Positions 34,158 to 42,114 of a stretch of 64,000 bases of DNA are shown piece by piece. Position 1 is the stretch's first letter. Every line of letters starts with the position of its first letter. The translations under genes and the position numbers were made by a program. Under the pieces are notes generated by a model. The model saw only the letters and a program-made list of their open reading frames with translations. It did not search any database and was not told the origin of the DNA. The stretch spans positions 620,001-684,000 of the forward strand of contig NZ_NWVD01000001.1 in NCBI RefSeq assembly GCF_002374835.1. The letters are read 5' to 3'. The DNA comes from Sphingomonas ginsenosidimutans (lineage in GTDB: Bacteria > Pseudomonadota > Alphaproteobacteria > Sphingomonadales > Sphingomonadaceae).

Positions 34158-35242
34158 GCGCGACGATGCGCGCGCTGGTGCGGCGCGGCCCCACGCTTCA
34201 GGTCGCCGACGTTCCCGATGCCGTGCCGGGCGGCGGGCAGGTGGTGGCGCGGGTGCTGGCGTGCGGCATCTGCGGATCGGACCTTCACGCGGTCGATCAT
34301 CTGGAACATGGCGTCGCGATCGGCCTTCGGTCCGGCGCCGCGGACACGATCGACCCGACCTGCGATCTGGTGATGGGGCATGAATTCTGTGCCGAGATCC
34401 TCGATCACGGTCCGGGCAGCGACCGGCGGCTGAAGCCCGGCACGCGCGTCGTTTCCACGCCGTTCGCCTTCGGTCCGCTGGGGCCGGAGCTGATCGGCTT
34501 TTCCACCCGCTACCGCGGCGCCTTCGCGGAGCGCGTGGTGCTGACCGAGGCGCTGTTGTTGCCGGTCGCCAACGGATTGTCGTCCGACGCCGCCGCGCTG
34601 ACCGAGCCGCTGTCGGTGGGCACCCATGCGGTGGCGGTCGCGGCGCCGACGCCGCGGTCCGTGGCGCTGGTCGTCGGGTGCGGGCCGATCGGACTGGCGG
34701 TGATCGTCGCGCTGAAGCGCCGCGGGGTCGGACCGGTGATCGCGTGCGATTTTTCCCCCGCGCGGCGCGCCCGTGCCGAACGCCTGGGGGCGGACATCGT
34801 CGTCGATCCCGCAACGACGTCGCCGCACGGCGAATGGGAACGCCATGACGTTCCCGCGACGCTGGCATCGCTGGGGCCGGCGCAACTGGCCGGGCGCAGC
34901 CTGCGGGATGCGATCATCTTCGAATGCGTCGGCGTGCCGGGCATGTTGCAGTCGCTGATCGAGAATGCGCCGCCGACCGCGCATGTCGTGGTGGTCGGCG
35001 CCTGTCAGGAGGACGACCGGATCCTGCCGGTGATCGCCATCAACAAGCAGCTGCGCTTCAGCTTCGTCTTCGCCTATTCGCCGGACGAGTTCGCGGAGAC
35101 GCTGGCGGCGCTGGCGGAGGGGGAGATCGATGCCGATGCGTTCCTGACCGGCGCGGTCGCGCTGGATGAGGCGCCGGCCGCGTTCCGGCGGCTGGCGACC
35201 CCGGACGACGACGTGAAGGTGGTGGTGCGGCCATGGCAGTGA
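34154..35242 (+). CDS. Zinc-type alcohol dehydrogenase lacking the structural-zinc lobe
   Basis: Medium-chain dehydrogenase/reductase, 362 residues. Catalytic zinc ligands are visible in ACGICGSDLHAV and VMGHEFCAEI, and the Rossmann motif VGCGPIGLAVIVAL binds NAD(P). The four-Cys structural-zinc loop normally found after the catalytic His is absent: that region reads VVSTPFAFGPLGPELIGF. This resembles threonine/other MDR subfamilies that lost structural zinc. Predicted to oxidise an alcohol to aldehyde or ketone in the cluster. Overlaps the cupin gene upstream and the membrane-protein gene downstream. Confidence 0.85.
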   Translation: MSATMRALVRRGPTLQVADVPDAVPGGGQVVARVLACGICGSDLHAVDHLEHGVAIGLRSGAADTIDPTCDLVMGHEFCAEILDHGPGSDRRLKPGTRVVSTPFAFGPLGPELIGFSTRYRGAFAERVVLTEALLLPVANGLSSDAAALTEPLSVGTHAVAVAAPTPRSVALVVGCGPIGLAVIVALKRRGVGPVIACDFSPARRARAERLGADIVVDPATTSPHGEWERHDVPATLASLGPAQLAGRSLRDAIIFECVGVPGMLQSLIENAPPTAHVVVVGACQEDDRILPVIAINKQLRFSFVFAYSPDEFAETLAALAEGEIDADAFLTGAVALDEAPAAFRRLATPDDDVKVVVRPWQ

Positions 35243-35751
35243 CGGCCGGGGCGGCGCCCGCGCCGCCGCTGACCATCGCACTGGCGGCGGGGATCACACT
35301 GGGCGTGGTCGTGCTGATCGCCGGTTTCCTGGTGCTGGGCGCCGCGCTGGGCCTGGCGCCGCTGTACGCGGGGTTCCTGATATTGTGGTATTTCGGGAAT
35401 ATCGACATGCTGGACGACAAGGCGTTGCCGGCGCTGTGCGTCGGCGCGCTCGCGGGGACAGCGACCGCGTGGCTGCTGCAGGCCGGCGTCGTCGCGGCAG
35501 GGGCGGTCGGGGCCATCCCCGCGCTGGCCGTCATCGTCGCCGCGATCTTCTGCCAGCTGCTCGGCTGGCTGCCGCTCGTCATCAACCGCGCCTATATGCT
35601 GTACGTGACGGTCCTGGCGGCCCCGTTGCTGCAGCAGCATGAGCGGTTCGACCGCGTGCTGCTGACGATCGTCGTCGCGACCGTCTATTTCGGCGGCGTG
35701 GTGCTGGCCGGCCGCCGGATCGTCGCGATGCGCCGCGGGGCGGGCGCATGA
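35233..35751 (+). CDS. Small polytopic membrane protein of unknown function
   Basis: 172 residues with about six hydrophobic segments (for example ITLGVVVLIAGFLVLGAAL, ALPALCVGALAGTATAWLL, ALAVIVAAIFCQLLGWLPL, VLLTIVVATVYFGGVVLAG). No recognised family signature. The gene overlaps both neighbours by several bases, so it is translated as part of the operon and is likely to carry, export or anchor something for the pathway. A permease-like role is inference only. Confidence 0.75.
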   Translation: MAVTAGAAPAPPLTIALAAGITLGVVVLIAGFLVLGAALGLAPLYAGFLILWYFGNIDMLDDKALPALCVGALAGTATAWLLQAGVVAAGAVGAIPALAVIVAAIFCQLLGWLPLVINRAYMLYVTVLAAPLLQQHERFDRVLLTIVVATVYFGGVVLAGRRIVAMRRGAGA

Positions 35752-37295
35752 CCGCGCCTACGACAGGGTCGGTCGGGCTGCACCTGACCCAGCCGCTGCA
35801 TCGCGCGCTGCGCGAGGGCGCGGATCGCATCGCGACGATCGACGGCACGCGCGTGCGCCGCTGGCACGAGGTGGTGGGCCGGGTGCGGCGCGTGGCGACC
35901 GTGCTGGCCGGCCGCGGCGTCGAACCGGGCGACCGCGTGGCGTTGCTGGCGCCGAACGGCGACGTGTTTGTCGACCTGCTGTTCGGCACGGCCTGGGCCG
36001 GGGGCGTGCTGGTCCCGATCAACACGCGCTGGTCCGCCGCGGAGATCGCGCACGCCCTGGCCGACAGCGCGCCGCGCGTGCTGGTGATCGATCACGGCTT
36101 CCTGCCGCTGCTGCCCGCGATCCGGGACGCGATGCCGCAGTTGCCGCCGGTCATCGTATCGGGAGCGGTGGCGGAGGGGTTCGACGATCTCGACCGCCTG
36201 GTCGCGGCGGCGGCGGAAGCGGACGAGCGATTGCGCCATGGCGACGATCTGGCCGCGCTGCTCTACACCGGCGGGACGACCGGCGCATCGAAGGGCGTGA
36301 TGCTGTCGCATCGCGCGCTGCTTACCTATGCGATGTGCCTTGCCGGCTCGGGGGAGAGCGCGCCGGGGGCGTGCATGCTCCACACCGCGCCGCTGTTCCA
36401 CGTCGGCGCGCTGTCGGGATTGCTCGCCAGCTTGCTCAACCGCGCGCGGCACGTCTTCCTGCCGGCGTTCGACGCCGGCGCGGTGATCGCCGCGATCGCG
36501 GAACATCGCGTCAGCGACCTGTTCCTGGTGCCGACGATGCTGCAAGCGCTGCTGGATCATCCCGCATTCGGGCAGCACGATCTTTCCTGTGTCGAGCGGG
36601 TCTATTACGGCGCGGCGCCGATCGCGCCGGCCCTGATGGACCGCGCCATCGCAGCGATGCCGCGCGTCGGCTTCGTGCAGGGTTACGGGATGACGGAGAC
36701 GTCGGGGTCGGTCGCGCTGTTGCAGCCGTCGGACCACCGGCACGCCGCGCATGTCCGCTCGAACGGCCGGGCGGTGATGGCGATCGAGATGCGGATCGTC
36801 GACGCCGACGACCGCGAGGTGCCGGCCGGCACGCATGGCGAGATCGTCGTGCGCGGCGACGCGGTGATGCGCGGTTACTGGAATCGCCCCGACGAGACCG
36901 CCGCGGCGCTGCGGGGCGGCTGGATGCACACCGGCGATGTCGGCTGGATGGACGCCGACGGCTATGTGCATGTCGTCGACCGGCTGAAGGACATGATCCT
37001 GACCGGCGGCGAGAACGTCTTTTCGATCGAGGTGGAAAGCGCGCTGTCGCATCATCCCGCGGTCGCGCAATGCGCGGTGGTGGGGCGCCCCGACGATCGC
37101 TGGGGAGAGACGGTGCACGCGATCGTCGTGCTGCGCGCGCCGGCGACGGCCGACGACCTGATCGAACATTGTCGCGATCGGATCGCCCGCTACAAATGTC
37201 CGCGCAGCATCGAGTTTCGCACGCAGCTGCCACTGTCGTCGGCGGGCAAGATCCTGAAGGCGCAGTTGCGGGAACACGCGCGCAACGGGGCATGA
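35748..37295 (+). CDS. Acyl-CoA synthetase (AMP-forming)
   Basis: ANL-superfamily ligase, 515 residues; activates a carboxylic acid to its CoA thioester through an acyl-AMP. Motifs in order: P-loop LLYTGGTTGASKGVMLSH, acyl-pocket strand YGAAPIAP, GYGMTETSG (A5), GWMHTGDVGWMDADGYVHVVDR (A7-A8 hinge), and the catalytic Lys in SSAGKILKAQLRE. The specificity pocket cannot be read with confidence; chain length or aromatic nature is open. ATGA overlap with the membrane-protein gene. This places CoA activation in the middle of the operon. Confidence 0.92.
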   Translation: MTAPTTGSVGLHLTQPLHRALREGADRIATIDGTRVRRWHEVVGRVRRVATVLAGRGVEPGDRVALLAPNGDVFVDLLFGTAWAGGVLVPINTRWSAAEIAHALADSAPRVLVIDHGFLPLLPAIRDAMPQLPPVIVSGAVAEGFDDLDRLVAAAAEADERLRHGDDLAALLYTGGTTGASKGVMLSHRALLTYAMCLAGSGESAPGACMLHTAPLFHVGALSGLLASLLNRARHVFLPAFDAGAVIAAIAEHRVSDLFLVPTMLQALLDHPAFGQHDLSCVERVYYGAAPIAPALMDRAIAAMPRVGFVQGYGMTETSGSVALLQPSDHRHAAHVRSNGRAVMAIEMRIVDADDREVPAGTHGEIVVRGDAVMRGYWNRPDETAAALRGGWMHTGDVGWMDADGYVHVVDRLKDMILTGGENVFSIEVESALSHHPAVAQCAVVGRPDDRWGETVHAIVVLRAPATADDLIEHCRDRIARYKCPRSIEFRTQLPLSSAGKILKAQLREHARNGA

Positions 37296-37341
37296 GCGCG
37301 CGCCGTTTCCCTTCGTCGCGCGGGACCGCTAAGGCGCGGCG

Positions 37342-38001
37342 ATGGCGACATCGGGATCGAAGGTGCAGCGGGCCGCCGCGACGCGCACGCAACTGAAGCG
37401 TGTGGCGCGCCGCATGTTCGCCACCCGCGGCGTCAGCGCGGTCGGCCTGCGCGAAGTCGCGGTCGCGGCTGGCCAGCGGAACACCGCCGCGGTCCATTAT
37501 CATTTCGGCACCAAGGACGACCTGCTGCGCGAATTGCTGGTCGATGGCGCGCAGGCGATCGACGCGCATCGCTGCATGATGCTGGACGCGGCGGAGGCGG
37601 CCGGCGCGGTGACGCTGGACGACGTGGTCCGCGCGCTGGTTCAGCCCAGCCTGGACCTGCGCAGCGATCCCGAGGATTTCGAAACCTATCATCGCTTCAT
37701 CAGCAACATCATGGGCGAGCGTCGCGAGCTGTTCGAAAGCACGATCGTCGACCGCCATGCCGTCGGCTACCAGCGCGCGACGCAGCATGTCCGCCGGCTG
37801 CTGGGCGACGTGCCGCCGGCGGAGATCGATCGCCGCATCGTCTTCGCCACGCTGTCGCTGCAGGCGATCTTCACCGCGCGCGAGGCCGCCTGCGACGCGG
37901 TGCGCGGCGATGCGCATCCGTTCTGGGGACGCGCCGATGTCACGCAGGGCATCTTCACGACGACCGCCACCATCCTGCGACAGCGCGACCCGAACGGATA
38001 A
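37342..38001 (+). CDS. TetR family regulator, second in the cluster
   Basis: 219 residues. Helix-turn-helix RVARRMFATRGVSAVGLREVAVAAGQRNTAAVHYHFGTKDDLL, with HYHFGTKDDLL characteristic of TetR-type regulators of fatty-acid or CoA-ester genes. Its stop codon lies within a 16-bp palindrome that precedes the acyl-CoA dehydrogenase gene. Inferred to sense an acyl-CoA intermediate and control the second half of the cluster. Confidence 0.88.
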   Translation: MATSGSKVQRAAATRTQLKRVARRMFATRGVSAVGLREVAVAAGQRNTAAVHYHFGTKDDLLRELLVDGAQAIDAHRCMMLDAAEAAGAVTLDDVVRALVQPSLDLRSDPEDFETYHRFISNIMGERRELFESTIVDRHAVGYQRATQHVRRLLGDVPPAEIDRRIVFATLSLQAIFTAREAACDAVRGDAHPFWGRADVTQGIFTTTATILRQRDPNG

Positions 38002-38014
38002 AGCGGTTGCTTTA
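37999..38014. promoter_or_regulatory. Palindrome upstream of the acyl-CoA dehydrogenase gene, possible TetR operator
   Basis: Perfect 6-base arms TAAAGC and GCTTTA around GGTT, at the very end of the second tetR gene and 57 bases before the acyl-CoA dehydrogenase start. The only symmetric element in that 69-base space. Binding by the adjacent TetR is inferred. Confidence 0.45.
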
Positions 38015-38070
38015 AGAATGCCCGACGCTACGGTCCGCTGCCAGGAGACATCGCAGGGAGAGGACCGCGG

Positions 38071-39369
38071 ATGGGCTGGGATTTCGAAACCGATCCGGCA
38101 TTTCAGGAACGGCTCGACTGGGTCGCGCGGTTCGTCCGCGAGGAGGTGGAGCCGCTCGACCACGTGCTCGGCAGCCAGTGGAACGTCCACGATCCCGACT
38201 TCGTGCGCCTCGTCCGGCCGCTGCAGGCGATCGTCCGGCGCGAAGGGTTGTGGGCGTGTCACCTGGGGCCGGAACTGGGCGGGCAGGGGTTCGGCCAGGT
38301 CAAGCTGGGACTGCTGAACGAAATCCTCGGCCGCTCGCGCTTCGGTCCGGTCGTCTTCGGAACGCAGGCGCCCGATACCGGCAATGCGGAGATCCTCGCG
38401 CATTTCGGCACGCCGGCGCAGAAGGCCCGCTGGATGGCGCCGCTGCTCGAGAACGAGATCGTCTCCTGCTTCTCGATGACCGAGCCGCAGGGCGGGGCCG
38501 ATCCGCTGATCTTCACGACCAGCGCGACGCTGGACGGCGACGAATGGGTCATCAGCGGCGAGAAATGGTTCTCCTCCAACGCGCGGTTCGCCGATTTCCT
38601 GATCGTGATGGCGGTGACCGAACCGGACGCGCCCCCGCATCAGCGCATGTCGATGATCATCGTCCCCACCGCCACGCCGGGGGTGGAGATCGTCCGCGAC
38701 GTGGGTTGGTACGGCGAAAGCGTCCACGCGCATGCCTATATCCGTTACCACGACGTGCGCGTGCCCGCCGGGAACCTGTTGGGAGAGCGCGGGCAGGCGT
38801 TCGCGATCGCGCAGACGCGGCTGGGCGGCGGGCGCATCCACCACGCGATGCGGACCATCGGCGAGGCGCGCAAGGCGTTCGACATGATGGCCGAGCGCGT
38901 CCTGAGCCGCGTGACCAAGGGCGAACTGCTCGCCGAGAAGCAGATGGTGCAGGAGAAGATCGCCGACAGCTGGATCGAGATCGAGCAGTTCCGCCTGCTG
39001 GTGCTGCGCACCGCCTGGCTGATCGACAAGCACAACGACTATCGCCGCGTCCGACGCGATATCGCCGCGGTGAAGGCGGCGATGCCCAAGCTGCTGCACG
39101 ACGTCGCCGCGCGCGCGCTGCACCTGCACGGTTCGCTGGGGCTGACCCACGAAATGCCGTTCATGGCGCAGGTCGCGACCTCGTTCATGCTGGGCCTGGC
39201 CGACGGACCGACCGAGGTCCACAAGGTCACCGTCGCGCGTGAGACGCTGAAGGCCTATTCCGCCACCGACGAGCTGTTCCCCGCCTATCACCTGCCGCGG
39301 CAGGAAGCGGCGGCGCGCGCCCGATACGATATGCGCACGATCGACGAACTGGTGCAGGCCGATGGCTGA
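38071..39369 (+). CDS. Acyl-CoA dehydrogenase (ACAD10/11-like subfamily)
   Basis: FAD enzyme of 432 residues that introduces an alpha,beta double bond in an acyl-CoA or a related CoA ester. N-terminal helical domain, then VFGTQAPDTGNAEILAHFG (a hallmark of this subfamily), FSMTEPQGGAD (FAD/substrate loop), DEWVISGEKWFSSNA, and C-terminal LHLHGSLGLTHEMPF with a late catalytic-loop segment LADGPTEVHKVTVAR. Electron acceptor is ETF. Same subfamily as the second dehydrogenase at 57247. Overlaps the following SDR by 8 bases. Confidence 0.92.
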   Translation: MGWDFETDPAFQERLDWVARFVREEVEPLDHVLGSQWNVHDPDFVRLVRPLQAIVRREGLWACHLGPELGGQGFGQVKLGLLNEILGRSRFGPVVFGTQAPDTGNAEILAHFGTPAQKARWMAPLLENEIVSCFSMTEPQGGADPLIFTTSATLDGDEWVISGEKWFSSNARFADFLIVMAVTEPDAPPHQRMSMIIVPTATPGVEIVRDVGWYGESVHAHAYIRYHDVRVPAGNLLGERGQAFAIAQTRLGGGRIHHAMRTIGEARKAFDMMAERVLSRVTKGELLAEKQMVQEKIADSWIEIEQFRLLVLRTAWLIDKHNDYRRVRRDIAAVKAAMPKLLHDVAARALHLHGSLGLTHEMPFMAQVATSFMLGLADGPTEVHKVTVARETLKAYSATDELFPAYHLPRQEAAARARYDMRTIDELVQADG

Positions 39370-40117
39370 CCCGATGTTCGACCTTACGGGCAAGGTCGCG
39401 CTGATCACCGGCGGGTCGCGCGGGCTGGGGCGCGAGATGGCGCTGGCCTTCGCCGATGCAGGTGCCGACGTCATCATCTCCAGCCGCAACATCGACGCGT
39501 GCGAGGCGGTCGCATCCGAGATCGGCGACAAGGGGCGCCGCGCGCTGGCGATCGCGGCCCATGCCGGGCGCTGGGACGAGGTCGACCGGCTGATCGACGC
39601 GGCCTATGCCGCATTCGGGCGGATCGACGTGCTGGTCGCCAACGCCGGCATGTCGCCCGCCGTGTCCTCGCACGAGATCAGCGAGAAGCTGTTCGATTCG
39701 GTCGTCTCGCTCAACTTCAAGGGGCCGTTCCGGCTGGCGTCGGCGGTGGCGCACCGCATGGCGCAGGGCGACGGTGGTTCGATCATCTTCACCTCGTCCA
39801 CCGCCGCGCTGGAACCGTCGCCCAAGGTGGTGCCCTATGCCGGGGCGAAGGCGGCGCTGCTGGCGCTGACGTCGTCGCTGGCGCACGAATATGCGCCGCG
39901 GGTACGCGTCAATGCGATCGCCGCGGGACCGTTCCTGACCGACATTTCGAAGGCATGGGCCGACGTCGATCGCGAAACGGCGCGCAACGCACTGGGCCGC
40001 CCCGGCCGCCCGGAGGAGATCGTCGGCACCGCGCTGTACCTTGCCAGCGCCGCCTCCAGCTTCGTCACCGCGACGACGATCCGCTGCGACGGTGGCACCT
40101 GTCGCTCGCAATATTGA
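39362..40117 (+). CDS. SDR family oxidoreductase (glucose/ribitol-type), second in the cluster
   Basis: 251 residues. Cofactor loop TGGSRGLGREM (17-27), NAG (94-96), catalytic Ser145, Tyr159 and Lys163 (YAGAK), and a C-terminal LASAASSFVTATTIRCDGG. Arg after the second strand (SSRN) suggests NADP(H). A hydroxyacyl or keto intermediate is the likely substrate; its overlap with the acyl-CoA dehydrogenase gene implies consecutive reactions. The annotated C-terminus (DGGTCRSQY) is normal for the family. Confidence 0.88.
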   Translation: MADPMFDLTGKVALITGGSRGLGREMALAFADAGADVIISSRNIDACEAVASEIGDKGRRALAIAAHAGRWDEVDRLIDAAYAAFGRIDVLVANAGMSPAVSSHEISEKLFDSVVSLNFKGPFRLASAVAHRMAQGDGGSIIFTSSTAALEPSPKVVPYAGAKAALLALTSSLAHEYAPRVRVNAIAAGPFLTDISKAWADVDRETARNALGRPGRPEEIVGTALYLASAASSFVTATTIRCDGGTCRSQY

Positions 40118-40131
40118 CGGAAGGACGCACC

Positions 40132-41169
40132 ATGAAGGCCCTGCAATATGTCGCCCCGCGTGACGTCCGCTACGGCGACATGCCCGATCCGCGGATCGAG
40201 GATGCGCGCGACATCGTCGTGAAGATCGACCGCTGCGGCATCTGCGGCAGCGACCTGCACATCTATCACGGCGACAAGCTGCGCGATGATGCCGGTTTCT
40301 GCATCGGGCACGAGGCGATCGGCGAGGTGGTGGAGACCGGTCGCGCGGTGACGCGGCTGAAAGCCGGCGACCGCGTGCTGATCCCCGCCTCGGTCGGGTG
40401 CGGCGCGTGCGTCCATTGCCTGGCGGGCAACGTGCTCAAATGCAGCAACGACGTCGAATATTGCTACGGCCTGAGCAGCCGGCTGCAGGGGTGCCAGGCC
40501 GAGGGGATGCGCGTGCCCGCCGGCGATTTCAACGCGGTGCCGATGCCGGAGGGGATCACCCCCGACCAGGCGATCATGCTGACCGACAATCTGCCCACCG
40601 CATGGTTCGGGTGTCGCAATGCCGATATCGCGCCCGGCGGCACCGTGGCGATCGTCGGCCTGGGGTCGATCGGACTGATGGCGGTGGAGGCGGCGTTCGT
40701 CCTGGGGGCCGCGACGGTCTTCGCGATCGATCTGGTGGCCGAGCGGCGCGCGGTCGCCGCCTCGCTGGGTGCGATCGCGCTGGGCCCGGAGGATGCCGCG
40801 GACGTGATCCGCGACGCCACCGACGGCCGCATGGCCGACAGCGTGGTCGAGGCGGTGGGACTGGAAAAGACGATCGCGCTGGCGGTGCGCCTTGCCGGCA
40901 AGCAGGCGAGCGTATCGATCATCGGCGTCAACATGAACCGGCGCATGGAATTCCCGATGGCGCGCGTGTTCGTCAACGGACTGACGCTGCGCAGCGGCAT
41001 GTGCCCGGTGGCCCGCCAGTTCGGCGAGCTGGTCCCGTTGATCCAGCAGGGCCGGCTGCACCCCGAACGCTTCGTCACCGACGTGCTGCCGCTGTCGCAA
41101 GGCGCGCAGGCCTATGCCAGGTTCGACGCGCGCGAGGAGGGCACGTTGAAGATGATCCTGGTCCCCTGA
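40132..41169 (+). CDS. Zinc-dependent alcohol dehydrogenase with intact structural-zinc site
   Basis: 345-residue medium-chain dehydrogenase. Catalytic zinc: CGICGSDLHIY and IGHEAIGEV; structural zinc: VGCGACVHCLAGNVLKC, all four Cys present. Rossmann motif VGLGSIGLMAVEAAF. Similar to sorbitol/threonine-type and formaldehyde-type alcohol dehydrogenases of sphingomonads. Compared with the first alcohol dehydrogenase in the cluster, which lacks this zinc lobe, it is a different paralogue. Last gene of the cluster on this strand; a 103-base gap follows. Confidence 0.9.
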   Translation: MKALQYVAPRDVRYGDMPDPRIEDARDIVVKIDRCGICGSDLHIYHGDKLRDDAGFCIGHEAIGEVVETGRAVTRLKAGDRVLIPASVGCGACVHCLAGNVLKCSNDVEYCYGLSSRLQGCQAEGMRVPAGDFNAVPMPEGITPDQAIMLTDNLPTAWFGCRNADIAPGGTVAIVGLGSIGLMAVEAAFVLGAATVFAIDLVAERRAVAASLGAIALGPEDAADVIRDATDGRMADSVVEAVGLEKTIALAVRLAGKQASVSIIGVNMNRRMEFPMARVFVNGLTLRSGMCPVARQFGELVPLIQQGRLHPERFVTDVLPLSQGAQAYARFDAREEGTLKMILVP

Positions 41170-41272
41170 CCTCATATCGTCATCATCGTCCGGCGAGATG
41201 CGACGTGCCGGCACCGCCGCGCCGGCGCTATAGCACCGGCGATTCGCCGCAACGGCGCGCGAGAGGATCGAG

Positions 41273-42034
41273 ATGCACGACGACCGACTGGTTCCGCTGG
41301 CCGGCGGCCACAATTTTCGCGATTTCGGCGGCTATCCGACGGTCGATGGCCGTCGCGTCGTGCGCGGGGGGCTGTTCCGGTCCGGCGTGATGTCGCATCT
41401 GACCGCGGACGATGAGGAGCGGTTGCGCGCTTTGGGCATCGTCACGATCTGCGACCTGCGGACCCGCGCCGAGCGCGACGAGCGCCCGACACGCTGGTTC
41501 GACGATACGTGCGACCTCTTGGTCGATGACGATACCGAGCCGACCACCACGCTCCGCGCACTGCTCGATCGCCCTGATTCGAGCGAGGAGGAGGGCAGGG
41601 ACGCGATGATCGCGCTCTATCGCGAACTGCCGTTCAAGCACCGGGCGATGTATCGCGCGATGTTCCGGCGGTTGGTGGACGGACGGGTGCCGCTGGTCGT
41701 CAATTGTTCGGCGGGCAAGGATCGCACCGGGGTGGGCGCCGCGCTGGTGCTGCGCGCGCTGGGCGTGGCGCCGGACCTGATCGAGCGCGATTTCCTGGCC
41801 ACCGCGACCGCGCTGGATACCGCGCGGCTGCTGGGCGACACCGGCTTCGCGCGCGGCGTGGACGTATCGTCGCGGGTGGTCGCCGCGATGATGACGGTCG
41901 TGCCGCAATATCTTGGCGCCGCCTTCGCCGCCATCGACGAACGGTGCGGGTCGTTCGACCGCTATCGCGTGGAGGAACTCGGCGTGGACGATGCCGACCT
42001 TGCCCGGATGCGCGCGATATTGCTGGAGGGATAG
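41273..42034 (+). CDS. Tyrosine-protein phosphatase-like (PTP/DSP) phosphatase
   Basis: 253 residues. The P-loop C145-S-A-G-K-D-R151 (CX5R) is intact within VPLVVNCSAGKDRTGVGAAL, and the family N-terminus LVPLAGGHNFRDFGGYPTVDGR precedes it, as in the bacterial LipA/PtpB-type phosphatases. An Asp that could be general acid lies in TICDLRTRAERD. It may act on phosphotyrosine, phosphoinositide or another phosphoester. A ribosome-binding site GAGAGGA precedes the start. No partner kinase is adjacent. Confidence 0.88.
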   Translation: MHDDRLVPLAGGHNFRDFGGYPTVDGRRVVRGGLFRSGVMSHLTADDEERLRALGIVTICDLRTRAERDERPTRWFDDTCDLLVDDDTEPTTTLRALLDRPDSSEEEGRDAMIALYRELPFKHRAMYRAMFRRLVDGRVPLVVNCSAGKDRTGVGAALVLRALGVAPDLIERDFLATATALDTARLLGDTGFARGVDVSSRVVAAMMTVVPQYLGAAFAAIDERCGSFDRYRVEELGVDDADLARMRAILLEG

Positions 42035-42114
42035 GCCGCCGGGGCCGCGTCGACGTCGACGTCGACGGGGGGGATGGTATCGCCGGGCGGCGCGGAACGC
42101 CGTAAGACGCGCGG

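Noticed and set aside
36511-39531. A 1,006-codon open frame on the minus strand.
   Set aside because: Antisense to the acyl-CoA synthetase, tetR and acyl-CoA dehydrogenase genes; no domain, no ribosome-binding site.
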